Assembly (NCBI RefSeq): GCF_017086365.1
Contig: NZ_CP070969.1
Location: forward strand, 3,534,001-3,598,000
Source of the DNA: Paenibacillus tianjinensis
GTDB lineage: Bacteria > Bacillota > Bacilli > Paenibacillales > Paenibacillaceae
Direction: 5' to 3'
DNA: 64,000 nt
Shown piece by piece: positions 43,343-52,900 of the stretch; the first letter of the stretch is position 1; the number at the start of each line of letters is the position of its first letter. Made by a program: the position numbers and the translations under genes. A model generated the notes under the pieces. It was not told the DNA's origin and made no database searches. It worked only from the letters and a program-made list of their open reading frames with translations.

Positions 43343-44710
43343 CTCGAATATCGTATCATTTAATCTGGAAAATTGCTTGATTACCTGCTCTTTTGTTGTT
43401 GGATTATTAATGGCTTCACCGAGTATTTCTTCACTCTCATAAAAATAATGAAAGCCTAAGCCCTCCGCATCTATGAAAAGCTTTGAACCCGGACTTGCAT
43501 ATACTCTAATATCTAGGTTAAACCGCTTAAATTCTTTTTCCAGTGATGCTTCTAATTCTTTGGTATAGAAATAATCCTTCGTTTTATATACTAAATCTCC
43601 TGTAGACAACTTTTCTTTGATTTTGATGTAGCAGACACGATCTGCTTTGTTGATTAATTCGCCATCTTTATCGTACAGTTTTGCAACCGTTAAATTAACA
43701 TCTTCCTTGTTGTGACTTATACGGATGTTATCGTTTTGATTTAGAGGACGTGTAAGTGTTATTTCATACATGTCTTTAATAACCTTGCTAATGGTTCCAA
43801 TTTCATAACCAAAGTTATTCGGTCTTACAATGTTTGTAATATTTCTCTTATCCTCTCGAAATAAATATCCTTTCGTAAATGTTCGATTGAAGGTTTTTTT
43901 TAGATTTTCTTTATCTTCTTCGGTTATTTTATGCTCCAAGGCCATACGATATTTGGATACAACATTAGCCACATATGTAGGATCTTTCATTCGGCCTTCG
44001 ATTTTTAAAGAATCGATTTCTTTTAAATCCTCGATGTAGTCGATTGTGTTTAAGTCCTTGGTAGATAGAATATGGTATTTCCCTAAAGAGGTACCTGTTG
44101 TCTTATCCACGAGTTCATACTCCTTACGGCATGACCCCACACATCTTCCGCGGTTTGCGCTTCGATTGCCCATTAATCCTGACATTAGACAGTTTCCCGA
44201 GTAAGATACACATAAAGCACCGTGAACGAAAATTTCTAAAGGGATTTCCGCTATTCTTTTGATCTCTTTTACATTTGCCATTTCAACCTCACGGGACAGA
44301 ACCACTCTTTTAGCACCAAGCTCTTTAAATAATAAAGTTCCGTCTACATCGTCGATTCCCATTTGCGTTGAACAATGTGCTTCCATATCAACAAAGTTTT
44401 CAACGATATAATCGAAAGCAGCCAGGTCCTGGACAATAATACCATCCACACCGATTTCATTTAATTGGCGGATCTGCTCTTTCATCTCTTCCACTTCGTT
44501 CTCGAAAACGATGGTATTCATTGCAACATAGATTTTAACGTCCCTCAGGTGCGCATACGTAACAGCCTCTTGTAACGACTCTAAATCAAAATTAGATGAG
44601 TATGCACGTGCACCAAATTTTTGCATTCCTAAGTATACTGCATCACAACCATTCGAAATGGCAGCTTTTAAAGCTTCCATACTTCCTGCTGGAGCTAATA
44701 ATTCAGTCAT
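43343..44710 (-). pseudogene. Peptidase U32 gene, 5' part, truncated by IS256
   Basis: ATG 44710 follows CAGGAGGAG by three to five bases and opens MTELLAPAGSMEALKAAISN. Conserved U32 motifs are intact: VYLGMQKFGARAYS, DGIIVQDLAAFDYI, EIFVHGALCVSYSGNCLMSG and NRGRCVGSCRKEYEL, the last three being the Cys-rich signature. The normal sequence continues to FELN and is then replaced by about a dozen residues from the IS end. The repaired gene would encode about 747 residues with the 3' part at 41099-41966. U32 peptidases of this length (YhbU/YegQ and DUF3656-type) act on collagen-like or modified RNA-related substrates. The truncated product lacks the C-terminal domain. Confidence 0.92.
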
Positions 44711-44751
44711 TGTCTCCTCCTGATGACCCATAAATAATAATAAATATGTAG

Positions 44752-44774
44752 TTACTTGTGATACGTTCTCCGTA
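44752..44774 (+). repeat. Copy B of a dispersed motif
   Basis: TTACTTGTGATACGTTCTC and following CGTA lies about 42 bases upstream of the U32 gene start (read on the minus strand). See copies at 36993 and 48108. Confidence 0.4.
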
Positions 44775-45115
44775 ATACTCTAACAGTGAAAATAAAGAGG
44801 ACGCTAATAAAGCATCCTGTAATAAAAACTCTCTATAGATTTTAACTGATCTTCTATCGCTTGAATATGAAGTTTTAACATAGTTTATTCAGCGTTTGGA
44901 TGGAAAGTCCGCAGATCCGCAAGACGTGCCCTATCGTATAGGTTTGGTCGCTAGCCATACTTCCTTCTAAGTCCACTTCCGTATCCTCCGTTTGAGCACT
45001 CCTCTCCCTTTCCTCTCGTTCAGTCGAGACGATTTTCCTTCCATACTCGCTTTTCATCGTAAAAACCTGCGTCATTAGAGACGCGGCACAAACCACATTC
45101 CACTGTACGCAAAAT
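44775..45115. other. Gap of about 340 bp without a recognisable gene
   Basis: Only an unsupported 73-codon frame on the minus strand (44875-45096) is open here. It has no good ribosome site and no homology that I recognise. I see no RNA gene or repeat. Confidence 0.4.
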
Positions 45116-45142
45116 AAAACCGCGCCATGGATGCGCGGTTTT
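45116..45142 (-). terminator. Terminator of the DUF2306 gene
   Basis: A 10-bp perfect stem AAAACCGCGC / GCGCGGTTTT with a 7-base loop ends in TTTT on the minus strand, 30 bases after the stop. Confidence 0.85.
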
Positions 45143-45171
45143 ACGGGTCGTTTTGGCGTGGCAGTTGTGAA

Positions 45172-45798
45172 TTATTGCCGCTGCCGCAACCTCTTTCTGA
45201 AAATCACGGCTTCTATGACGAGCAGATTAGGAATCCAACAAACCCAAGCGACAACCCGAAACCCCGCCTCGAAATCGCCAAACAAAAGAGCCAGTGGCGC
45301 TAACCAGATTCGAAGCGTGACAGCTGCAAAAGTAAGGGCATAACTGCGAAGCATCCATGCTTTATGAGCTTGGATGTCTTTGGCCATAATTTTTCTCGTG
45401 GCAGTAAGCGTCGTCGCAACCCACAACACATCGAGCGACATGAACCCAAGCCCGGCAATCCAACCTCCTGTCGCAAAAAGGGATAAATACACACTCACGA
45501 TCCCACTAACTGTAATCGAAAGAACATATCCATACCCCAATAGGCGATGCCAACGTTTCCTAGCATTTGTTGGCTTCATAAATAGTTGAAAGGGTCCTAT
45601 GATCAAGGCAAATATAGCGGTAAAAATATGGATGTATAGTATATATATCCATGGTTTGAGTTCAAAATTCGGCTTTTGCAATTTAAAAGAGACAAGTCCT
45701 GCATCACTAGCTTTAAGCACGCCATACTGAACAAATGCGTATCCGGCAATTGAAAATGCGAGAATGAGAACGAGTGCCCGAATCATCTTATTTCCCAT
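45172..45798 (-). CDS. DUF2306 integral membrane protein
   Basis: ATG 45798 follows GGAGGATC by seven bases and gives 208 residues. Six or so hydrophobic helices are visible, including WIYILYIHIFTAIFALIIGPF, and the family motif RKRWHRLLGYGYV between helices. A second motif is DIQAHKAWMLRSYALT. The paired His residues resemble cytochrome-b561-like or YozB-type heme-binding membrane proteins, but DUF2306 has no established function. The basic tail is RKRLRQRQ. It lies 110 bases downstream of an NAD-dependent epimerase-like gene on the same strand. Confidence 0.88.
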   Translation of the reverse strand: MGNKMIRALVLILAFSIAGYAFVQYGVLKASDAGLVSFKLQKPNFELKPWIYILYIHIFTAIFALIIGPFQLFMKPTNARKRWHRLLGYGYVLSITVSGIVSVYLSLFATGGWIAGLGFMSLDVLWVATTLTATRKIMAKDIQAHKAWMLRSYALTFAAVTLRIWLAPLALLFGDFEAGFRVVAWVCWIPNLLVIEAVIFRKRLRQRQ

Positions 45799-45910
45799 AT
45801 GAATGATCCTCCTCTGTTGATGCACCGTGAAGCTGTTGACACACAAATTCACCGCTTGAAATCAACAACGAAATCGCCCCTTCCACGAACCATTCATTTT
45901 TGATTTACAG

Positions 45911-46870
45911 TTAGAAATAATACCCCTTCCGAATATCATCTAAAAGGGTAGGATGTACTGGATTCCATCCCAAACGCTCCTGCGTCAACGCACTGGACGC
46001 CGGATTATCTGTTGTCGTGAAGGGTGCAAGCCATCCGAAATGTTTACCTGCTTCTTCAACTCCAATGCCTTGGGCCGGCAAGTTCAGATGGAGGCCCAAA
46101 GCCGTGGCGATCTCTTGAAACGGAATGCCCTCTTCGCTCACCGCATGAAACCGGGACCCTGCCGGAGCTTGTTCTAAAGCGAGTCTAAAAAGACGTGCCG
46201 CATCCAGCAGATGCACGGATGGCCAACGGTTGGTTCCGGAGCCTGTATAGGCGGAGAACCCCTTCTTGCGAGCGATGTTCACCAGATTAGGGAACAAGCC
46301 TGTCTTATCGCCTTCACCGTGTACGATCGGTGGGAGGCGTACAATCGAGGAACGTACCCCCCGATTCGCCAAGTCTAAGGTAGTATGTTCAGAAATGACG
46401 CGTAATCCACCTGGGGATTGAGGATCCCCAGCGCTGTCCTCCGTTCCGAGACGGCCGGGAGTAAGCGTCATCGTAGGAAGCGCGACGACAAGCGCCTGGT
46501 CACCGGCGGGTAAGGCGGTGCCAAGTGTCTCGATGGCTCGCCTGTCGGTCTCAATTGCAGCCTGCATAAATCGCATCCCCACATGACGAGGATTCCCGCC
46601 GAATAAAACCCTAAGCCGGGTTGGAAGGCCCGCATGCGAGAACTTGTGGAAGAAGGCCAAATGAATGACCCCGTCTACTACAGCAGCCCCTTTGCGCAAA
46701 CCAGCTAAATCCTCAATCGAACCGATTTGAACCTGGGCACCCAATGTTATAAGCCGTTTGCCGGCTTTTTCAGAACGGGCAAGACCAATCACTTGGTGAC
46801 CGGCATCCAGCAGTTCGCGAACGACCGCCCCTCCGATGAAGCCTGTCGCCCCTGTAACCAATACACGCAT
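45911..46870 (-). CDS. NAD-dependent epimerase/dehydratase-like (atypical SDR)
   Basis: The 319-residue protein starts MRVLVTGATGFIGGAVVREL with an intact dinucleotide loop. IHLAFFHKF follows where classical members have the substrate loop. The usual YxxxK is not seen; instead SEHTTLDLANRG occupies that position, which is typical of atypical SDRs of the NmrA/HscarG-like or YwnB type. It binds NAD(P) but may not be a classical dehydrogenase. The AraC regulator next to it reads the same way from upstream and may control it. Confidence 0.88.
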   Translation of the reverse strand: MRVLVTGATGFIGGAVVRELLDAGHQVIGLARSEKAGKRLITLGAQVQIGSIEDLAGLRKGAAVVDGVIHLAFFHKFSHAGLPTRLRVLFGGNPRHVGMRFMQAAIETDRRAIETLGTALPAGDQALVVALPTMTLTPGRLGTEDSAGDPQSPGGLRVISEHTTLDLANRGVRSSIVRLPPIVHGEGDKTGLFPNLVNIARKKGFSAYTGSGTNRWPSVHLLDAARLFRLALEQAPAGSRFHAVSEEGIPFQEIATALGLHLNLPAQGIGVEEAGKHFGWLAPFTTTDNPASSALTQERLGWNPVHPTLLDDIRKGYYF

Positions 46871-47048
46871 TTTCAGAAATCCCCTTTCCTATCGGTATGT
46901 TTATTCTTAGTATAGGGGATTGACTACTGCGGTCTTTGCCTTTTTCGTCGGAGTTTTTGCCTGATTCAACAGATTCCGCCGCTTAAAAAAGGAAAAATCC
47001 GCTAGGCGCTATGCCCGCGGAAATTGAAAAGCCGTTTACGTGTGCGCT

Positions 47049-48065
47049 TCACTTCAACTGTTGCTGTTCCTGACGCCACCTTGTGATATCTCTAGTTGGA
47101 GGGCACCCAAAAAATCGGCTGTAATCGCGGCTAAATTGGGAATCGCTCAAATAGCCCACAAGCCGGCTCGCTGTAGTTGCGTCAATGGAGCTGGATAACA
47201 TTAGACGCCTCGCCTCTTGCAGGCGCAGCACCTTTTGATATTGCAGAGGGCTCATCGCAGTAGCCGATCTGAAATACTCGCGAAACGACGATTCGCTCAT
47301 ATGGACCAACTCCGCCAAATCCGCTACCTTCCACGGCTGGGAAAAGTTATTTTGCAGCCAATCAATCGCTTTAGCTACCTGCTGCATACCCGATTCCGCC
47401 AGAACGGTCTCGGCAACATAAACACCGATTGGGCTACGGAGGAGGCGGATATAAATTTCGTCCTTCACCAACGGAGCCAGCATTTGAGCATCATCGGGAG
47501 AGGACAGACAAACCATCAATCTTGCTGCGGCGTTCATCATGGCCAAATCAGCTTCGATGACGTAGCCCGCACTGCGATTGCGAACCTCCGGCAAACCATT
47601 CGGGAATACCATCGGCAGCAACGCAGCAATCCTTTGCGGATCGAGGTATAAACCTATCCCGAGGAACGGTACTTGGGGGCTGGCCTGCATGATTTTCATC
47701 GTAACAGGCAAGGCAACAGGGGCAATATACATTCGCGAAGCACTATACTCATAAGCATCCTTGCCTACGGTAATTCGCTTTTTACCTTGTGCTGCAATGC
47801 AGATTACCGGCGATAACATGGTGTGAACATCATCCGCAGCTTCTACTTGCGAATATCGGTTCACATACAGACCATGGATCGGTGAAGCATAGGTCCCATC
47901 CTGCGAAGTATGCGTGTAAATCAAACTTGCCAGCCGGGCTGCTTCACCATTTAGCGCTGACTTGGTCTCATCTAATTCAGATACTTCCTCATATTTATGG
48001 TATTTGGCCATGTTCACAAGCAACTTCTTCCCCCTCAGATGTAACGGGATGATAGGCATGTTCAT
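47049..48065 (-). CDS. AraC family regulator with AraC_N (cupin-like) sensor domain
   Basis: The protein has up to 338 residues. The start is uncertain: the ATG at 48065 lacks a ribosome site and an ATG 18 codons on (MAKYHKYEEV) may be used. The N-terminal AraC_N domain (PF06719 type) includes SPIHGLYVNRYSQVEAADDV and a VICIAAQGKKRI segment. The C-terminal double helix-turn-helix reads WKVADLAELVHMSESSFREYF and VGYLSDSQFSRDYSRFFG. Members of this group often control the SDR gene beside them. The gene precedes the epimerase-like gene by about 180 bases on the same strand. Confidence 0.9.
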   Translation of the reverse strand: MNMPIIPLHLRGKKLLVNMAKYHKYEEVSELDETKSALNGEAARLASLIYTHTSQDGTYASPIHGLYVNRYSQVEAADDVHTMLSPVICIAAQGKKRITVGKDAYEYSASRMYIAPVALPVTMKIMQASPQVPFLGIGLYLDPQRIAALLPMVFPNGLPEVRNRSAGYVIEADLAMMNAAARLMVCLSSPDDAQMLAPLVKDEIYIRLLRSPIGVYVAETVLAESGMQQVAKAIDWLQNNFSQPWKVADLAELVHMSESSFREYFRSATAMSPLQYQKVLRLQEARRLMLSSSIDATTASRLVGYLSDSQFSRDYSRFFGCPPTRDITRWRQEQQQLK

Positions 48066-48107
48066 GATACCACAGGGGCATCCAAAAAGCTTAAGTATTA
48101 AAGTTAA

Positions 48108-48131
48108 TTACTTGTGGTACGGTTCACCGTA
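48108..48131 (+). repeat. Copy C of a dispersed motif
   Basis: TTACTTGTGGTACGGTTCAC and following CGTA; its centre GGTACGGT-TC-ACCGTATC is a near-perfect palindrome. It lies about 45 bases upstream of the AraC gene. Confidence 0.4.
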
Positions 48132-48160
48132 TCTATTGATAAGGTAAACTAAGATAAACT

Positions 48161-48192
48161 GAAAAAGAGAGGGGCCACAGTGCTCCTCTCTT
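48161..48192 (-). terminator. Terminator of the 411-residue unknown gene
   Basis: On the minus strand AAGAGAGG / CCTCTCTT arms enclose 12 bases and are followed by TTTTTC. It starts ten bases after the stop. Confidence 0.8.
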
Positions 48193-48201
48193 ACCTCTAA
48201 G

Positions 48202-49437
48202 CTAGATAAACTCATGACCTACATACTCAGCAATACCTCGTTTAGCTTCTCTCGGTGAAAATGTTGTAGCAAAGACCTTTATTTTCCCCTTTGTTAAAAT
48301 ATTTAAGTCAAACTCCGTATTGTCTTTCTGAGTATATACTATCTTCCAATCTACTTCGGTTTCAACGTCAATAACTCTAAACCATTTACGTATTGTGTCT
48401 ATAGCATAGACTTGACCAGTGACTTCAATTTCTCTCGAAGCTATTAAGTTCAAAGCGGTTTTTATTGTTCTGTAAGTAGCCTCATTAGCTCTTATCTTCT
48501 CATACCCACTTAACGATACTTCTAATAAACCCTTTTTGTAGAACGGTCTCACCAAATTAAGAAGGTTGTGTAAATGCTTCCGTGCATTTATGAAGTTGCC
48601 ACTCATAATTTGAATAACTGCATCTGTTTCCTCTTTATTTGCGGAAGATAGAATTTTGTACAACAATTCATATGGTAAGCCTGAGGGTTGATCATACATG
48701 CTTAATTGACCTTCGTTATTAGGAGCTAGTAATATTCTAATACTGCCGGTCTTGAGTTCAACTGCTGGTTCATGTATGGATGGTAACGCCTTCGTTTTGG
48801 TGTTGTAGTTATTAGTGTATTCTTTTGTAACACCAACAATGAATGATCTCAGTGGATTCATTGTGTTTAATAATTCGGTTAGCAGGATTTTAGGTTTCGC
48901 ATCCACCCGCACCTCAAGCGGGTTTTCTTGATCCACTACTCCCTGCCTGCCGATCACTCTAGCTACTTTTGTTCCTTTCACCGTTTTAATTTGAACGGTA
49001 TGAGGTAGATACATATTCCCATAAGACATCGTCGCCATTGTGAGTCCACTCATACCTGAATATATTATAGCTTTAGCTGACTGATCATTGAGAAAACTGC
49101 CAACCACTACCTCATTGTCATCTGACCTATTCTCAATATTTACATTGTAGAAATCAACATTGTAATTCCGGTCAGCTATGATATCTCCAACTTGAAAATA
49201 CGCAAACTTATTATCGGACGAAACTTTGAGACCAATTTTAGGGCCTGTTTTTGTTGTAAAATTGATGACAGAACTTATTATCCAGTTACCTACGGGCATC
49301 TCATTTCTAAAGTGCTGTATTACATAATTATTACCATAACTCAATTTTGAGGCTGCCCAGTCTCCTGTTACAATATATTCACCAGGGGATAATCTCAGTG
49401 GTGTTTCAATGTAACCTACTATTCGGTTATCATTCAT
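48202..49437 (-). CDS. Unknown 411-residue protein, second gene of an overlapping pair
   Basis: I do not recognise the family. The first about 170 residues are beta-rich and hydrophilic (GEYIVTGDWAASKLSYG, FAYFQVGDIIADRNYNV, VKGTKVARVIGRQG). A helical middle region follows (YELLYKILSSANKEETDAVI, then ARKHLHNLLNLVRPFYKKG). A further beta-rich C-terminal domain has WFRVIDVETEVDWKIVYTQ. There is no signal peptide, membrane helix or known catalytic motif. It overlaps the EExxH gene by four bases and has its own terminator, so the pair is one transcription unit. Its position directly after the R-M genes suggests an accessory defence or toxin-related function; this is inference. Confidence 0.7.
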   Translation of the reverse strand: MNDNRIVGYIETPLRLSPGEYIVTGDWAASKLSYGNNYVIQHFRNEMPVGNWIISSVINFTTKTGPKIGLKVSSDNKFAYFQVGDIIADRNYNVDFYNVNIENRSDDNEVVVGSFLNDQSAKAIIYSGMSGLTMATMSYGNMYLPHTVQIKTVKGTKVARVIGRQGVVDQENPLEVRVDAKPKILLTELLNTMNPLRSFIVGVTKEYTNNYNTKTKALPSIHEPAVELKTGSIRILLAPNNEGQLSMYDQPSGLPYELLYKILSSANKEETDAVIQIMSGNFINARKHLHNLLNLVRPFYKKGLLEVSLSGYEKIRANEATYRTIKTALNLIASREIEVTGQVYAIDTIRKWFRVIDVETEVDWKIVYTQKDNTEFDLNILTKGKIKVFATTFSPREAKRGIAEYVGHEFI

Positions 49438-49886
49438 ACTGATCCCCCCAAATTCACTACTGCCTCTTGGTATACCAACAAATTACTATTAGTTTGGGCA
49501 ATTTCTTCATCACTTAATCTTAGTCGACCTTCTGCGACCCTTTTGAGCATACACTCGGCCACTTCAACTTCCCGTTGGTAGTAATCAAGAGAATTTACCT
49601 CTACGTAACTGTCACGATGAAATTGAAGGACATGGGCTAGCTCTTCATAAATAGCAGACTTTCTAAAGATGTCATCGTTTAATTGTATGTCGACTTTTCC
49701 TGTATCTAAATTTAATGAGCAAGATCCTTCTGCATTGAAATGGTTGAGAATTCGGCCTACTTCAGGATCTATAGAGCTCCTACATATATTAATATTTACT
49801 TCTGGATGTTTATATTCGAAATAACTAAAAAGTCTATCCGTTCTATTAATCACGAATAATCCTCCAGCACTAATTAATAGAATCAT
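49434..49886 (-). CDS. Unknown protein with an EExxH motif (possible zincin-like)
   Basis: ATG 49886 follows AAAGGG by five bases and gives 150 residues starting MILLISAGGLFVINRTDRLF. The C-terminal half reads SAIYEELAHVLQFHRDSYVE, then YYQREVEVAECMLKRVAEGR and LSDEEIAQTNSNLLVYQEAV. The Y-E-E-L-x-H-x-x-Q-x-R pattern followed by a Glu-rich REVEVAE helix resembles domains I know from polymorphic toxins, where they look like degenerate metallopeptidases. Metal binding would use the first Glu pair, the His and the later Glu. The gene overlaps the 411-residue gene downstream. Confidence 0.65.
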   Translation of the reverse strand: MILLISAGGLFVINRTDRLFSYFEYKHPEVNINICRSSIDPEVGRILNHFNAEGSCSLNLDTGKVDIQLNDDIFRKSAIYEELAHVLQFHRDSYVEVNSLDYYQREVEVAECMLKRVAEGRLRLSDEEIAQTNSNLLVYQEAVVNLGGSV

Positions 49887-49924
49887 TTTAACCCTTTCTC
49901 CCATATTAATCCACGCATTTCATA

Positions 49925-49955
49925 AAGAAACCCCCACCGACTAAATCGATGAGGG
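49925..49955 (-). terminator. Terminator after the Res-like gene
   Basis: On the minus strand an 11-bp stem with several G-U pairs (CCCTCATCGAT with GTCGGTGGGGG, 3-base loop) is followed by TTTCTTT. It ends the R-M operon; the EExxH pair begins about 40 bases further on and so needs its own promoter or read-through. Confidence 0.65.
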
Positions 49956-49968
49956 CCATAATAGATTA

Positions 49969-52900
49969 TTATCCCTTCACAATCTCCATCAACTTCTCAT
50001 AGCTGTTAACCACATCGTACTTCAGTTGATCGGAGTTCAACTTAGCGAAATGCCGCCGTGCACATTCAATCTTCGCTTTCTCAACTTCACGTAGTTCCAT
50101 CGAATCCAAGGAACCTTTCGTCTCTGCAATAAAGTAAATGTGCTTCACGCCGCTTTCTTTGAATACAATCGCCCAGTCGGGGTTGTAATCGCCGACAGGC
50201 GTCGGGATGTAAAAGCCCCGCGGCAACTTGGCATAAATGTGTACTTCATTGCTCGTATCCAGCTCTTTTGCGAAAGCCCGCTCGATCTTGGAATCCGTCA
50301 CCACATAGTCGTAAATGTGCTTCTCAACCGCTATCGCGTTTTGTCCAAGCTGTCCTTTCAACGTGTTCTTCGTGAACACATCGGTATCGAACGTATCATT
50401 GATCACATCATACGTAATGGATTCAATGATCGTCGTCGCCTTCTGCTCATTGATCAGTCTGGACGCCCGAAGTATAAACTCCTCAGGATTCTTCTGGAAC
50501 AGCATGAACTTCGCTTGTTTGATGCCTTTCAAGATGGCCACAATCGTTTTTCTGGTGAGCTTCGTTTCATCCATCAGTTTGCCGATCAAATCGTATTTGA
50601 TCTTCGAGGCCGCAGATTGATGAACATAATTCGCGTCCGTCTCTCGAATTACGAACGCTTCTCCCTGCTTCAATTGTTCACGGGATTCGATCTCATTCAT
50701 TTCCCCATGCTTGATGGAATAACGAATAGAAGGCACGTCCAAGCTCATATCAATCGCCATGATGCTTTTCCGCACCAATTCTTCCGAATCGAACTGAACC
50801 GTGTAAACCGATCTCTTATTGATTCGGCTCCACAACTCCTTGAATTCTTTCTTATGGAAGTTGCTGTTCACCGTGATATTCGGAACTGTATTCTTCCGGT
50901 CATCGTTCGTCATATCCGACTTGCCTTCAACGTAAATCGTTTTAACCAGTTCAATAAGTTGCTCTTGATGTGCGTTTAGCTCATCAGGTAGTTTGATGGT
51001 TTGTTCCTCTAAGGCAGCAAAGTAAATATCCGTCAGGATATAGTCATCATCGGTATAGCCATTTCGAATGAACGCGTTTTGCAGCTTGTTTGCGAGTCTC
51101 TCATCGATCTTCAATTGCTCGCTGCGGGCATTAACAAGGACTTTTTCCAAGAAAAATCCACTGTCCGCCTTGCGTGGGCGATCAGACAGCGTAGCGGCGA
51201 TTTCGCTTTGAAGCTGCTTCGCAAATTGCTCATAGGATTCACTGGCGACAACAGTCAGTGCATTGATCTCATGGACATCAATACCTGGAATACTGGAGTC
51301 GATTCGATCGCCGTTCTGATTCACACATAGTCGTAGACCGCGTCCAACTTCTTGACGCTTTTTGATTGTGGAGTCGCTGTGCTTGAGCGTGCAAATCTGG
51401 AATACATTGGGGTTATCCCAGCCTTCCTTCAACGCAGAGTGAGAGAAAATAAACCGTGTCGGTTCCTCAAGGCCGAGCAGACGTTCCTTGTCCCGCATAA
51501 TCAGATCGTATGCATCCGCATCATCGGAGTCCGTTTCTTTGGCAGACACCTTGGAATCAACGAACCGGCTGCTCTTTTTATCAATGGAAAAGTACCCTTT
51601 ATGAGTATCCTTCACATGGATTGCATTCAAATATTGAACATATGGATCATCCACAAACAGTGATAGTTGCTCGTTCAGGAGTTCATTGTATTCTTCTTCA
51701 AAGATATCTGCATAATCGCCATTTTTTCCATTGCCTTCTTTATCATACTGCCGGTACTTGGCAACTTCGTCGATAAAAAAGAGTGAGAGAACTTTAATCC
51801 CTTTATCGAACAACACCCGCTCCTTCTCGAAGTGAGACTTAAGCGTTTCCCTGATCTGGATTCGTCGGAAGTGAAGCTCGCTGACATCACCTTGCACTTC
51901 TCCAGCATACAAAGTGACACCATTAATAAAGCTGATGCTGTTATTTTGCCCGTTGATTTCGGATATTTTGCAACCTTTATACTGCTCTAGGTTCTCAGAC
52001 AATTGATAGAGATCATCACCTATTAAAACCTTCCTGGATACTTTTGTTAACCCCGTTTTGGTGCGTTTTTCATACTCAAGCCGTGCTACTGGAGCATGCT
52101 TGTCGCTGACATCAATGCCTTCGAGGTACACATAACTGTTTGTCCCGCTTGTACCTTTAACCGAAATACCTTTAACGCTAATCTTCTTGACCAGCTTCAT
52201 GTTGTACGCATCCAAAGCATCTAGGCGATATACTTTGTTGTAGTCCTCCCGATGAGTTGCTGAGTATCGCAACGTAAACAACGGTTTGAACAACTTGAGT
52301 GATTCCTTAGTTTTCTGACCTTCTACAGATTGGGGCTCGTCGATTATCAGAATCGGATTCGTGCTGGCAATGACATCGATTGGACGACGGGAGCTAAAGT
52401 CATCTAACTCCATGTAAATTCTTCTTGCATCCTGCCCTCTCGCGGCGAATGCTTGAGAGTTAATGATCATGACATTGATCCCAGCATCGCTGGCGAACTT
52501 CTCGATGTGATGCAACTGCTTCGAGTTGTATACGAAGTATCGAGCCTTTGAGCCATACTCCGCCATAAAATGGTCTTCGGTAATCTGAAACGTCTTGAGC
52601 ACACCTTCACGAATAGCGATTGAAGGGACGACGATAATGAATTTGCTCCAACCATACTTTTTGTATATTTCGAACATCGTCCTAATATACGTATAGGTCT
52701 TACCCGTACCGGTCTCCATTTCGACCGTCACATTATATTTGCCCTCAAGTCGTTCAGACAATTTCAATCCATTTTTACGTTGTGTCGATTGAATGTTATT
52801 CAAGACCTCCTGATCAATCAACTTGATAGGATTGTTCTTGAAACCATACTCGGACTCACTACCTTCCGTTTGTTGAAATAGATCACCTATTTCTACACTT

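Noticed and set aside
44875..45096. 73-codon minus-strand ORF
   Set aside because: No convincing ribosome site and no similarity that I recognise; listed only as part of an empty gap.
50140..50979. 279-codon plus-strand ORF opposite the Res-like gene
   Set aside because: No start signal; Arg/Ile/His-rich shadow translation; the other strand carries an intact nuclease domain.
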